From: Bacillota bacterium
GTDB taxonomy: Bacteria; Bacillota; Clostridia; Lachnospirales; Lachnospiraceae
Direction of reading: 5' to 3'
Assembly: GCA_023450835.1 (NCBI GenBank)
Contig: JAEXGM010000075.1
Coordinates: 1 to 43,251, forward strand
Length of the DNA: 43,251 nucleotides
Below, in pieces: positions 33,369 to 42,026 of the stretch (positions are counted from its first letter, which is position 1; each line of letters begins with the position of its first letter). Under the pieces are notes generated by a model. That model had not been told where the DNA came from. It saw nothing but the letters and a program-made list of their open reading frames with translations, and made no database searches. A program made the translations under genes and the position numbers.

Positions 33369-33836
33369 TTAATACAGATTCTTGACTTTAAAGTCCTTCT
33401 CTGCTTCTCTTCTCTGATCTTTTTTCGCTATATCTTCTCTCTTATCATAAAGCTTTTTGCCTCGTGCCAGGCCTATCTCCACCTTTACAAGACTGCCTTT
33501 TAAGTAAACGGTCAGGGGCACAACCGTATATCCTTTTTGTGCCACCTTACCCATCATTTTATTAATTTCATAATTATGAAGCAATAACTTTTTAATCCGA
33601 AGAGGGTCTTTATTAAAAATATTTCCCTTTTCATAAGGGCTGATATGCATGCCGTAAATATAAACCTCTCCATTTTCAATACGGATAAAAGACTCTTTTA
33701 CACTGCATTTACCCATTCTCAAGGATTTTACCTCTGTTCCATGCAGTACGATACCCGCCTCAAAGGTTTCTTCAATGAAGAAGTCAAATCTGGCTTTTTT
33801 ATTATTTGCAATCATTTTGATGCTGTCTTTTGCCAT
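33369..33836 (-). CDS. smpB: SsrA-binding protein SmpB
   Basis: A 155-residue RNA-binding protein that holds tmRNA in the stalled ribosome. Diagnostic segments are KARFDFFIEETFEAGIVL, HGTEVKSLRMGK and the C-terminal tail KKLYDKREDIAKKDQRREAE, which folds into the decoding centre. Length is normal. It is followed by ssrA 2 kb away and preceded by rnr, as in many Clostridia. Its leader, 26 bases before the ATG, carries the third copy of the 61-bp two-hairpin repeat, which may affect its translation relative to rnr. Confidence 0.97.
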   Translation of the reverse strand: MAKDSIKMIANNKKARFDFFIEETFEAGIVLHGTEVKSLRMGKCSVKESFIRIENGEVYIYGMHISPYEKGNIFNKDPLRIKKLLLHNYEINKMMGKVAQKGYTVVPLTVYLKGSLVKVEIGLARGKKLYDKREDIAKKDQRREAEKDFKVKNLY

Positions 33837-33861
33837 ATACTTTATCTCCCGATTTTACATA

Positions 33862-33922
33862 CTAACGGACATTTGGCCGTGAGGCCACTGGGTGTCGGAT
33901 GTGAAATGTTTTTTATTTCACA
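33862..33922 (-). repeat. 61-bp two-hairpin repeat, copy 3
   Basis: Same length and layout as the copies at 10450-10571. Changes in the outer pair of the second hairpin keep it paired (CGACA / TGTCCG instead of CGGCATT / AATGTCCG). It sits 26 bases before the smpB ATG. Confidence 0.85.
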
Positions 33923-33951
33923 CTAATATCCATGCCCTTTCCAACACGCCT

Positions 33952-34017
33952 CATGTTTGCGCCGAGGATTTCGCAGGCGCAAACATGTGTGTGAAAATTG
34001 TCTTTTAATTTTCACAC
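33952..34017 (-). repeat. Related double-hairpin element abutting the rnr stop codon
   Basis: On the minus strand: GTGTGAAAATT-loop AAAAGAC-AATTTTCACAC, then CATGTTTGCGCC / GGCGCAAACATG with a 12-nt loop. The first hairpin has the same arms core and the identical AAAAGAC loop as the 61-bp repeat; the second is different. The element starts inside the rnr TAG (34017-34019). Confidence 0.7.
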
Positions 34018-36143
34018 TACTCTTCTATTAATCTAAAGTCGATAACTTTCTGCCATTTATCGGTATCTACAACTTCGACCCGAACCTTTTGCCCAAGTTT
34101 GTAGCTCTTCCTTGTATGCTCTCCTGTCATAGAATATTTTTCTTCGTCATAAACATAAAAATCGTCTTCCATGTCGGTCACTCTTACAAGTCCTTCTACG
34201 GTATTCGGTAATTCTACATACATACCCCAGTTGGTGATACCGGATATGACACCGTCGAACTCTTCTCCGATATGCTCACTCATATATTCTACTTTTTTAA
34301 GCTTCAGAACATCTCTTTCCGCATCATCCGCTCTTCGTTCCGTTATGCTTGCCTGTCTGGCTACGTCGGGAAGAATCTTATCATAGTGGTTATAGCGTTT
34401 ATCACTTAGGTTTCCTTTTAAGTTCTCTTTTATGATTCGGTGTATCTGCAAATCCGGATATCTTCTTATAGGAGAGGTAAAGTGACAGTAGTATTTTGCC
34501 GCCAGGCCAAAATGTCCATCGCTCTCAGAAGAATATTTCGCACGCTTCATAGAGCGCAGGGTAAGCCTGCTGATTAATGCCTCCTCACTTGTACCTTCAA
34601 TTTTACGAAGGAGCTTCTGCAATTCCTTGGGGTGAATATCCTCCTGGCTGATTCGGATACTGTAGCCAAAATTATTGATAAAGATGCCTAATTCCTTGAT
34701 TCTGTCAGAATCGGGATTCTCATGGACACGATATACAAAAGGGATCTCCTGCCAGAAGTAATCCTCTGCAACAGTTTCATTGGCAATTAACATGAAATCT
34801 TCAATTATCTTTGTTGCTTTATTTCTGTCATAAGGTTTGATATCTATCGGACGCCCGTCTTTGTCTAAAACTATCTTACTCTCCGGAAAATCAAAGTCAA
34901 TAGAGCCTCTCTTGCTTCTCTTTTCCCTGAGAATCTCAGCCAGTTCTTCCATCAGACGAAACATCGGAACAAAGTCTGCATATTTTTCTTTCTCAGCCTC
35001 ATCCTCATCTTCCAGTATCTTCTTTACGCTGGTATAAGTCATTCGCCTGTCTACGCAGATAACAGTTTCTGTAATCTCATGTCCTATAACAGTTCCTTTA
35101 TCATCTATGTCCATGATACAGCTAAGAGCCAATCTGTCGCTGCCTGCATTCAGGGAACAGATTCCATTAGATAATTTGTGAGGTAGCATAGGGATTACCC
35201 GATCCACCAGATACACGCTGGTTCCGCGGCTTAAGGCTTCCTTATCCAAAGGCGTATTCTCTCTTACATAATGGGAAACATCTGCAATATGAACCCCCAG
35301 ATGATAGATATCTCCTTCTTTGGAAAGGGTAATGGCATCATCCAGATCCTTCGCATCTTCTCCGTCAATTGTCACCGTAGGAAGGCTTCTTAAATCAGTT
35401 CTGCCTACCGGCTCTGCTTTGTCAATCTCTTCTTCTGTTGTTTCTACCTGCTCTAACACTTCTTTCGGAAATTCAAGAGGCAGGTTATAAGCTGCAATAA
35501 CTGATTTGATATCTACTCCCGGGTCATTGATATGACCGAGAATTTCAATAATCTTTCCTTCGGGATTCTTTAGTTTATCTCCGAAGTTCGTAAGCTTTAC
35601 AACTACTTTATGCCCGTTAACAGCGCCTTTGGTATGCTCCTTTTGAATAAAGATGTCTTTTCCGAATTTGGTATTGTCCGGAATTACGAACCCATAGTTC
35701 TTACTTTGTTCAAAGGTACCGACAACGGTAGTGTTGCTGCGCTCCAGTATGCGGATGATTTCTCCTTCTTTTCTTTTGCCTTTTTGCCCTTCTCTTACAC
35801 TCACAAGCACCTTATCATTGTGAAGAGCTCCCTTCGTAGCATTCTCCGGTATAAAGATATCATCTTCTTCTCCTTCAATAATTACGAAGCCAAAGCCCCT
35901 CTGAGTCCCTGAAAAAGTACCGGTTTTTGTGTTATTATCCGATACCCGGTATTTGCCTGCATTATCCACTTCTATTTTACCGTCAGCTGCTAATGCTTCC
36001 AGGATTTCTCTGAAATCACTTTTTTCATTTCTTGGTACCTGCAGGATAGCCGCCATTTCTTTTAATTTCATTGGCTTATATTCTGTACTGCTTATAAATT
36101 CCAGCAGAATTTTTTTTCTTTCTTCCAATAATATTTTATCCAT
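34017..36143 (-). CDS. rnr: Ribonuclease R
   Basis: A 708-residue processive 3'-5' exoribonuclease that digests structured RNA and, with tmRNA-SmpB, degrades non-stop mRNAs. Domain order: N-terminal helix-turn-helix (about 1-65), two cold-shock domains (about 70-210), RNB catalytic domain (about 250-580) with the acidic motif TIDGEDAKDLDDAITL, and an S1 domain at about 620-705 (GEEFDGVISGITNWGMYVEL). No Lys-rich tail is present, as usual in Firmicutes. GAGG precedes the ATG. It lies between secG and smpB, the standard clostridial order. Confidence 0.97.
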   Translation of the reverse strand: MDKILLEERKKILLEFISSTEYKPMKLKEMAAILQVPRNEKSDFREILEALAADGKIEVDNAGKYRVSDNNTKTGTFSGTQRGFGFVIIEGEEDDIFIPENATKGALHNDKVLVSVREGQKGKRKEGEIIRILERSNTTVVGTFEQSKNYGFVIPDNTKFGKDIFIQKEHTKGAVNGHKVVVKLTNFGDKLKNPEGKIIEILGHINDPGVDIKSVIAAYNLPLEFPKEVLEQVETTEEEIDKAEPVGRTDLRSLPTVTIDGEDAKDLDDAITLSKEGDIYHLGVHIADVSHYVRENTPLDKEALSRGTSVYLVDRVIPMLPHKLSNGICSLNAGSDRLALSCIMDIDDKGTVIGHEITETVICVDRRMTYTSVKKILEDEDEAEKEKYADFVPMFRLMEELAEILREKRSKRGSIDFDFPESKIVLDKDGRPIDIKPYDRNKATKIIEDFMLIANETVAEDYFWQEIPFVYRVHENPDSDRIKELGIFINNFGYSIRISQEDIHPKELQKLLRKIEGTSEEALISRLTLRSMKRAKYSSESDGHFGLAAKYYCHFTSPIRRYPDLQIHRIIKENLKGNLSDKRYNHYDKILPDVARQASITERRADDAERDVLKLKKVEYMSEHIGEEFDGVISGITNWGMYVELPNTVEGLVRVTDMEDDFYVYDEEKYSMTGEHTRKSYKLGQKVRVEVVDTDKWQKVIDFRLIEE

Positions 36144-36464
36144 ATATCCTCTTTCTGTTTGATTGCAATCTTATTATTATATTTCAGCTTAGAATTAATA
36201 ATCTCAGAATTAGTATTCCAGAATTATTAACTATAAAATCATGGATGATAGAGTTAACAATTATATCTTCGATTAATGTCCTTCTACTATATTATTATTT
36301 TTAGTATACCATAATTCTCCTGTATTTAATACTGTATTTTGCAATATCCCATGTCAAAAGCCTGAAAACCAATTTATGGAATACTAAATTTATAAAATAA
36401 AAAAACATCCCTGAAACCATTATGGATTCAGAGATGCTTCAATCAACCTATCGTGATAGTTTAA
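36144..36464 (-). other. 321-bp secG-rnr intergenic region
   Basis: AT-rich. Holds the secG terminator, an extended -10 candidate TGG-TATACT on the minus strand (TATACT at 36303-36308) for rnr, and three AGAATTA direct repeats at 36191, 36206 and 36220. Nothing else is visible. Confidence 0.5.
36406..36436 (-). terminator. Terminator of secG
   Basis: CATCTCTGAA / TTCAGGGATG with one G-U pair, followed on the minus strand by TTTTTTTATTTT. Confidence 0.9.
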
Positions 36465-36701
36465 TTATAGTACGTTTAAAATGATGGAGAAAACGAAGAA
36501 AATAACGCTAAGAATGATGGTTGCTTTTAATAAACCACCTTCTCTTGATCTGCTTCTGTTCTTACCCCAATAAGTATCTGCTAAACCACTGATAGAACCG
36601 GAAAGACCGGCAGATTTACCTTCCTGTGCTAATACACAAGCGGATAATGCAAAGCATGCAATTACAAATATAACAGTTACGACTATTTTTAATACTTCCA
36701 T
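36465..36701 (-). CDS. secG: Preprotein translocase subunit SecG
   Basis: A 78-residue membrane protein with two hydrophobic segments (about 5-23 and 55-77), stabilising SecYEG during protein export. The loop QEGKSAGLSGSISG and the TYWGKNRSRS patch are characteristic. I start at the ATG 36701 (MEVLKIVV), 5 bases after GGAGGTG. A start at 36719 would include the ribosome site. It lies between gpmI and rnr and ends at a strong terminator, so it may be the last gene of the glycolytic operon or have its own promoter. Confidence 0.94.
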   Translation of the reverse strand: MEVLKIVVTVIFVIACFALSACVLAQEGKSAGLSGSISGLADTYWGKNRSRSREGGLLKATIILSVIFFVFSIILNVL

Positions 36702-36767
36702 TGCGACACCTCCTAACACACTACTTTAATTATATCACAGGTCTGTAAAAAAGACAACCTCTTAAGC

Positions 36768-38312
36768 TTATTTTTTGATTAGCAGTGAATTTCCGGTCAT
36801 TTCAGCAGGTTTTGTCATGCCCATCATCTCAATAAGAGTAGGCGCGATGTCAGCAAGGCAGCCGTCTTCTTTTAAGCCATATTCCTTATCGTAGTTTACA
36901 AGGATAAAAGGAACCGGATTCGTTGTATGGGCTGTAAAAGGTTCGCCTGTCTCATAGTCGACTAATTGCTCTACATTTCCATGGTCTGCGCAGATGAACA
37001 TCTGACCGTCAACTTTAATCAGTGCCTCATATACCTTGCCTACACACTCATCAATTGCTTCTACGGCCTTCACAGCAGCTTCTACGATACCTGTATGTCC
37101 AACCATATCCGGATTTGCAAAGTTTACAATAATTACATCATATTTTAAGGATTCAATCGCTTCTACTAATTTTTCAGCAACTGTATAAGCACTCATTTCA
37201 GGCTGTAAATCATAGGTCGCAACCTTTGGAGAACCGACAAGAACTCTTTCTTCTCCTTCGTTTGGCACTTCCACACCGCCGTTGAAAAAGAAAGTTACAT
37301 GAGCATATTTTTCAGTCTCTGCTATTCTGAGCTGCTTTAAATTATTCTCAGCAAGGAATTCTCCGAAAGTATGAGTAATTCCAACTTTATGGAAGGCAAC
37401 TAATTTATGTCCGATAGTAACATCATAATCGGTAAAGCATGCATAGGTTAATTCCATTCTTCCCTTTGCTCTTGCAAAGCCTGCAAATTCATCATCACAG
37501 AATGCTCTGGTTATTTCTCTTGCACGGTCAGGTCTGAAATTAAAGAAAATTACGGAATCTTTTTCTTTAATAACAGCAACCGGCTTGCCATTTTCCATTA
37601 CTACTGCGGGTACCACAAATTCATCATTTACTTCTTTATCGTAAGAAGCCTGAATTGCTTCCGGGGCACTTTCTACCTCTACTCCTTCGCCATTAGCCAG
37701 AGCGCGGTATGCTTTTTCTACTCTGTCCCAACGGTTATCACGGTCCATAGCATAGTAACGTCCCATTACGGAAGCTACCTTACCAACCCCGAGTTCTTTC
37801 ATTTTCTCTTCCAGAGCAATAACATAACCTTTGCCGGAGGTCGGAGGTGTATCTCTCCCGTCTAAGAAAGCATGTACATATACATTCTTAATTCCCTCTC
37901 GCTTAGCCATCTCCAGTAATCCGTAGACATGTGTGATGTGGCTGTGTACACCGCCATCAGAAAGAAGTCCGAATAAGTGAAGATCGGAATTATTCACTTT
38001 GCAATTTTCCATTGCCTGCTTTAGTGCTACATTCTGGAAGAAGTCTCCGTCCTGAATTTCTTTTGTAATTCTGGTCAACTCCTGATAGATAATTCTTCCT
38101 GCACCCATATTCAGATGTCCTACTTCGGAATTACCCATCTGACCATCGGGAAGTCCTACTGCCAGACCGCTGGCATATCCTTTTTCCCAAGGATACTCAG
38201 CCATAATTTTATCCATTACAGGCCTATTTGCTAATTTTATAGCATTGCCCTCTGTCTTATCATTTAATCCATAACCATCTAAAATCATTAATACTGTAGG
38301 TTTTTTACTCAT
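36768..38312 (-). CDS. gpmI: 2,3-bisphosphoglycerate-independent phosphoglycerate mutase
   Basis: Interconverts 3- and 2-phosphoglycerate using a phosphoserine and two manganese ions; 514 residues, the usual length. Motifs: MILDGYGLND (metal), the phospho-acceptor Ser in QMGNSEVGHLNMGAGR, LSDGGVHSHITH, DGRDTPP, and the metal-site CADHGNVEQLVD. The ATG at 38312 (MSKKPTVLMILDGYG) follows AAGGAG; the ORF opens upstream but lacks a site there. Third of the glycolytic genes in transcription order after pgk and tpiA. Confidence 0.97.
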   Translation of the reverse strand: MSKKPTVLMILDGYGLNDKTEGNAIKLANRPVMDKIMAEYPWEKGYASGLAVGLPDGQMGNSEVGHLNMGAGRIIYQELTRITKEIQDGDFFQNVALKQAMENCKVNNSDLHLFGLLSDGGVHSHITHVYGLLEMAKREGIKNVYVHAFLDGRDTPPTSGKGYVIALEEKMKELGVGKVASVMGRYYAMDRDNRWDRVEKAYRALANGEGVEVESAPEAIQASYDKEVNDEFVVPAVVMENGKPVAVIKEKDSVIFFNFRPDRAREITRAFCDDEFAGFARAKGRMELTYACFTDYDVTIGHKLVAFHKVGITHTFGEFLAENNLKQLRIAETEKYAHVTFFFNGGVEVPNEGEERVLVGSPKVATYDLQPEMSAYTVAEKLVEAIESLKYDVIIVNFANPDMVGHTGIVEAAVKAVEAIDECVGKVYEALIKVDGQMFICADHGNVEQLVDYETGEPFTAHTTNPVPFILVNYDKEYGLKEDGCLADIAPTLIEMMGMTKPAEMTGNSLLIKK

Positions 38313-38514
38313 ATGAATACTCCTTTTCCAAATGCTCACAGAAAGCAAGTCTTAATCATGCCGGTATCTGCGGGCTTCATTCAATAATTTCAGGCAGCCT
38401 ATAACTGCGAATTCTTACACAGGATTATTCACCCTGCGTAAGATGATATAACAACACCTTCATTATATAACAATTTTGTGAAAGTGCAAGTTTTTGAAAA
38501 GCATTTTCATTTAA

Positions 38515-39261
38515 TTATTTATAGTTAACAATTTTCCCAAAATCCGGTTTTAAGCTGGCTCCGCCTACAAGACCGCCATCAATATCCGGCTGAGAGAATA
38601 ACTCTGCTGCAGAATCTGCTGTTACACTTCCGCCGTACTGAATTCTGATTGCTGCTGCAGTATCGGTATCATAGATTTCAGCGATACACTCACGGATAGC
38701 TTTGCATACTTCCTGCGCCTGCTCTGAAGTTGCCACCTTACCGGTTCCGATAGCCCAGATAGGCTCATAAGCGATAACAGCTGTTTTTGCCTGGTCAGGA
38801 GTTATATTTAAGAAAGCAATCTTAATCTGCTGACGGATAAAATCAATGGTTACACCCTGTTCTCTCTGTGTAAGAGATTCGCCGCAGCAGATAATAGGAG
38901 TAATGCCGTGCTCAAATGCCTTTAAAACTTTTTTATTTACAGTGACATCTGTCTCGGCAAAATATTCTCTTCTTTCGGAATGTCCGATTATTACATAACG
39001 AACACCGATATCATCAAGCATTCCCGGAGCGATTTCACCGGTAAAAGCACCGCTCTCTTCAAAATGCATATTTTCAGCACCGATTTGTATATTGGAACCT
39101 TTGGCAGCTTCAACAGCTGTTGTTAAAGAAATGGCGGGAACACAGAATATAACATCTGCTTCCTCTGTTGCTACAAGGGGTTTTAACTGATTGATTAGTG
39201 TTACGGTCTCACTGGGAGTCTTATTCATCTTCCAGTTACCGGCAATAATTTTTTTACGCAT
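38515..39261 (-). CDS. tpiA: Triose-phosphate isomerase
   Basis: A 248-residue TIM-barrel enzyme that interconverts dihydroxyacetone phosphate and glyceraldehyde 3-phosphate. Catalytic residues: Lys in GNWKMNK, His in VIIGHSERR, and Glu in AYEPIWAIGTGK; the phosphate-gripping loop follows and QYGGSVTADS closes the site. The ATG at 39261 is 6 bases after GGAG. An intercistronic terminator-like hairpin (39287-39319) separates it from pgk and may set its level. Confidence 0.97.
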   Translation of the reverse strand: MRKKIIAGNWKMNKTPSETVTLINQLKPLVATEEADVIFCVPAISLTTAVEAAKGSNIQIGAENMHFEESGAFTGEIAPGMLDDIGVRYVIIGHSERREYFAETDVTVNKKVLKAFEHGITPIICCGESLTQREQGVTIDFIRQQIKIAFLNITPDQAKTAVIAYEPIWAIGTGKVATSEQAQEVCKAIRECIAEIYDTDTAAAIRIQYGGSVTADSAAELFSQPDIDGGLVGGASLKPDFGKIVNYK

Positions 39262-39286
39262 AACGCTCTCCTTTTTCATCAAGAAA

Positions 39287-39319
39287 AGGGACTGTCAGGC
39301 ATTACCGCTGCCAGTCCCT
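39287..39319 (-). terminator. Intercistronic hairpin between pgk and tpiA
   Basis: AGGGACTG / CAGTCCCT with an inner GGCA / TGCC, followed on the minus strand by TTTTCTTG. As tpiA lies in the same direction, partial read-through (attenuation) is likely. Confidence 0.75.
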
Positions 39320-39333
39320 GGTTCTTTCTATCA

Positions 39334-40530
39334 TTATTTATCGTTAGCTGCAGCTACTCCGGGAAGTTCTTTTCCTTCCAGGAATTCAAGTGAAGCACCG
39401 CCGCCTGTAGAGATATGTGTCATCTTATCTCCAAAACCTAAGATATTAACAGCTGCTGCAGAATCACCGCCACCGATGATTGTAACAGCATCAAGATCAG
39501 CAAGCGCTTTGGCAACTGCAATAGTTCCCTTTGCAAAGTTAGACATTTCGAATACACCCATAGGTCCATTCCAAACAACCGTCTTAGCATCTTTTAAAGC
39601 ATCTTCATAAAGCTTACAGGTCTTTTCTCCGATATCAAGTCCGAGCCAGCCTTCATCAATTCCTTCTTCACTGGTTACAGTCTTAAATTCTGCATCATTG
39701 TTGAATTCTTTTGCTTCTATAGTATCAACAGGAATTAAAAGCTTAACGCCCTTTTCTGCTGCTTTCTCAATCATTTCTTTTGCATAGTCAAGGTAATCTG
39801 CCTCTAACATAGAGCTGCCGATTTCCTCACCCTTTGCTTTCATGAAAGTATATGCCATACCTCCGCCAATGATAAGAGTATCTACTTTATCAAGCAGGTT
39901 GTTGATTACGGAAATCTTACTGGAAACTTTGGAACCGCCAAGAATTGCTACGAAAGGTCTCTCAGGATTATTTACGGCATTGCCAAGGAAATCGATTTCT
40001 TTCTGCATTAAGTAACCTACCACTGCAGTATCAACGTATTTTGTGATACCAACATTAGAGCAGTGAGCTCTGTGAGCAGTACCGAAAGCATCATTTACAA
40101 ATACATCACAAATAGATGCAAGGTCTTCGCTGAAAGCATCAACGTTCTTTGTCTCTTCTGCTCTGTAACGGGTATTCTCAAGAAGAACAACATCACCGTC
40201 CTTCATTTCTGATACTGCCTTTTTTGCATTCTCGCCAACTACTGTAGCATCTGCCGCAAAGGTTACAGGCTGTCCCAACAGTTCTGTAAGTCTTTTAGCT
40301 ACGGGAGCCAAAGATAATTCCGGCTTGGGTTCACCCTTGGGTTTTCCAAGATGAGAGCAAAGGATAACCTTTCCGCCATCATTAATCAATTTCTTAATAG
40401 TAGGAAGAGCTGCTACCAGACGATTCTCGTCTGTAATTTTACCTTCCTGTAAGGGTACATTAAAGTCACAGCGAACTAGGACTCTTTTTCCTTTTACATT
40501 GATATCATCAACAGATTTCTTATTAAGCAT
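39334..40530 (-). CDS. pgk: Phosphoglycerate kinase
   Basis: A 398-residue two-domain enzyme making ATP from 1,3-bisphosphoglycerate and ADP. N-terminal substrate site RCDFNVPL; the C-terminal nucleotide domain has GPMGVFE and GGGDSAAAVN. Length and motifs are fully standard. GGAG precedes the ATG. It is the second gene after gap; a layered stem-loop lies between them. Confidence 0.98.
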   Translation of the reverse strand: MLNKKSVDDINVKGKRVLVRCDFNVPLQEGKITDENRLVAALPTIKKLINDGGKVILCSHLGKPKGEPKPELSLAPVAKRLTELLGQPVTFAADATVVGENAKKAVSEMKDGDVVLLENTRYRAEETKNVDAFSEDLASICDVFVNDAFGTAHRAHCSNVGITKYVDTAVVGYLMQKEIDFLGNAVNNPERPFVAILGGSKVSSKISVINNLLDKVDTLIIGGGMAYTFMKAKGEEIGSSMLEADYLDYAKEMIEKAAEKGVKLLIPVDTIEAKEFNNDAEFKTVTSEEGIDEGWLGLDIGEKTCKLYEDALKDAKTVVWNGPMGVFEMSNFAKGTIAVAKALADLDAVTIIGGGDSAAAVNILGFGDKMTHISTGGGASLEFLEGKELPGVAAANDK

Positions 40531-40585
40531 AAAATTGCTCCTTTCAATATGATGTTACACATTAATATTGATATATACATTAAAA

Positions 40586-40657
40586 GGGTCCGAGCTTTAT
40601 AGAAAGTCAAGGAGGGTTCGGTAAACGTTCCTCGACTTTTTTTCAAAGACCGGACCC
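40586..40657 (-). terminator. Layered stem-loop between gap and pgk
   Basis: Outer GGGTCCG / CGGACCC and inner AAAGTCGAGGA / TCCTTGACTTT (one G-U pair in the minus-strand RNA), followed on the minus strand by TTTTAATG. Probably a partial terminator or a processing/stabilising element that raises gap mRNA. Confidence 0.7.
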
Positions 40658-40694
40658 AAAATAGGATCAATAAATTATGGAATTACAGTTGGTA

Positions 40695-41708
40695 TTATGC
40701 TAATTCAGCAAAATATTTGATTGTTCTTACCATCTGGCTTGTGTAAGAATTTTCATTGTCATACCAAGCAACAACTTTAACTAAAGTCTTATCTCCGTCA
40801 AGAGGTGTAACCTTTGTCTGAGTTGCATCGAATAAAGAACCTTCACTGATACCGATGATATCGGAAGATACTAATTCTTCTGTTGTGTAACCGAAAGAAG
40901 CATTTGCTGCTGCTTTCATAGCTGCGTTTACATCATCTTTTGTTACTTTGCTCTTGCAAACAGCAACTAATTCTGTGATAGAACCGGTAGGGGTAGGTAC
41001 ACGCTGAGCTGCTCCGTCTAATTTACCTGCTAATTCAGGAATAACAAGACCGATTGCTTTAGCAGCACCAGTTGAGTTAGGAACGATATTTTCAGCAGCT
41101 GCACGAGCTCTTCTTAAATCTCCCTTAGGATGAGGACCATCTAATGTCATCTGGTCACCGGTATAGGAATGAATTGTAGTCATGAAACCTTTTTCGATTT
41201 CAGATAAGTCATTTAATGTTTTAGCCATAGGAGCTAAGCAGTTTGTTGTACAGGATGCTGCGGAAATAATAGTATCTTCTGCAGTTAAAGTTTTTTCGTT
41301 AACGCCGAATACAACGGTAGGAAGATCATCACCTGCGGGAGCAGAGATTACAACCTTCTTAGCACCTGCATCGATGTGTGCCTGAGATTTAGCTTTGGAT
41401 ACATAGAAGCCTGTACACTCAAGTACAACGTCTACTCCGATTTCTCCCCAAGGAAGATCTGCTGCATTTTTCTCAGCATAGATTTTGATTTCTTTACCGT
41501 CAACAACGATAGAAGATTCTTTAGCTTCTACTTTATCTGCTAAAGCATATCTTCCCTGTGCTGTATCATATTTTAATAAGTGTGCAAGCATCTTGGGATT
41601 TGTTAAATCATTGATAGCTACAACTTCATATCCTTCTGCTCCAAACATTTGTCTGAATGCAAGACGTCCAATACGTCCAAAACCATTAATTGCAACTTTT
41701 ACTGCCAT
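40695..41708 (-). CDS. gap: Glyceraldehyde-3-phosphate dehydrogenase
   Basis: A 337-residue NAD-dependent enzyme of glycolysis. N-terminal NAD fold VAINGFGRIGRLAFRQMF, catalytic Cys in SAASCTTNCLAP, and the substrate region with HSYTGDQ, GAAKAIGLVIPEL and YDNENSYTSQMV. AGGAGG is 9-10 bases before the ATG at 41708. The residue after the first fold suggests NAD rather than NADP use (Asp in VVAINDLTNP). First gene of the gap-pgk-tpiA-gpmI series, with a clear promoter 80 bases upstream. Confidence 0.98.
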   Translation of the reverse strand: MAVKVAINGFGRIGRLAFRQMFGAEGYEVVAINDLTNPKMLAHLLKYDTAQGRYALADKVEAKESSIVVDGKEIKIYAEKNAADLPWGEIGVDVVLECTGFYVSKAKSQAHIDAGAKKVVISAPAGDDLPTVVFGVNEKTLTAEDTIISAASCTTNCLAPMAKTLNDLSEIEKGFMTTIHSYTGDQMTLDGPHPKGDLRRARAAAENIVPNSTGAAKAIGLVIPELAGKLDGAAQRVPTPTGSITELVAVCKSKVTKDDVNAAMKAAANASFGYTTEELVSSDIIGISEGSLFDATQTKVTPLDGDKTLVKVVAWYDNENSYTSQMVRTIKYFAELA

Positions 41709-41785
41709 GATAAAATTCCTCCTATGAATTAAGTGGTTAATTATGGTAATCCTTTGTTTGTTAAAGAATCATCAACCTGTAATGT

Positions 41786-41814
41786 ATTGTACATAATTCT
41801 AAACAAAAATTCAA
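41786..41814 (-). promoter_or_regulatory. Promoter of the glycolytic gene series
   Basis: TTGAAT (41809-41814), 17-base spacer, TACAAT (41786-41791) on the minus strand. The boxes equal those of the amino acid transporter promoter at 7248. Confidence 0.65.
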
Positions 41815-41864
41815 GACCATTTTCCAAAAAACAGATAAAAATTAAGTAAAAAATGTAAATTATA

Positions 41865-42002
41865 TGTTATACTGTGTATACAGTGCTTTATGAATACACT
41901 GATCCGGGCCTGTAATTGTGATATTTCAGGTGCAGATATATCCATTTAAGAGGACACAGTATTCATTTATAATATATCACACGCAAATATAACAGTACTG
42001 TT
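41865..42002 (+). promoter_or_regulatory. Extended -10 promoter and palindromes upstream of the PHP phosphatase gene
   Basis: TGT-TATACT (41865-41873) is an extended -10 with a weak -35. Around the start lies ACTGT-GTAT-ACAGT (about 41871-41884), and the 12-base palindrome AACAGTACTGTT (41991-42002) sits just before the ribosome site. Both share an ACTGT/ACAGT core and may be operators. No T-box was found in the 150-nt leader. Confidence 0.4.
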
Positions 42003-42026
42003 TTTACAGAAGAAAGGACTGAAATT

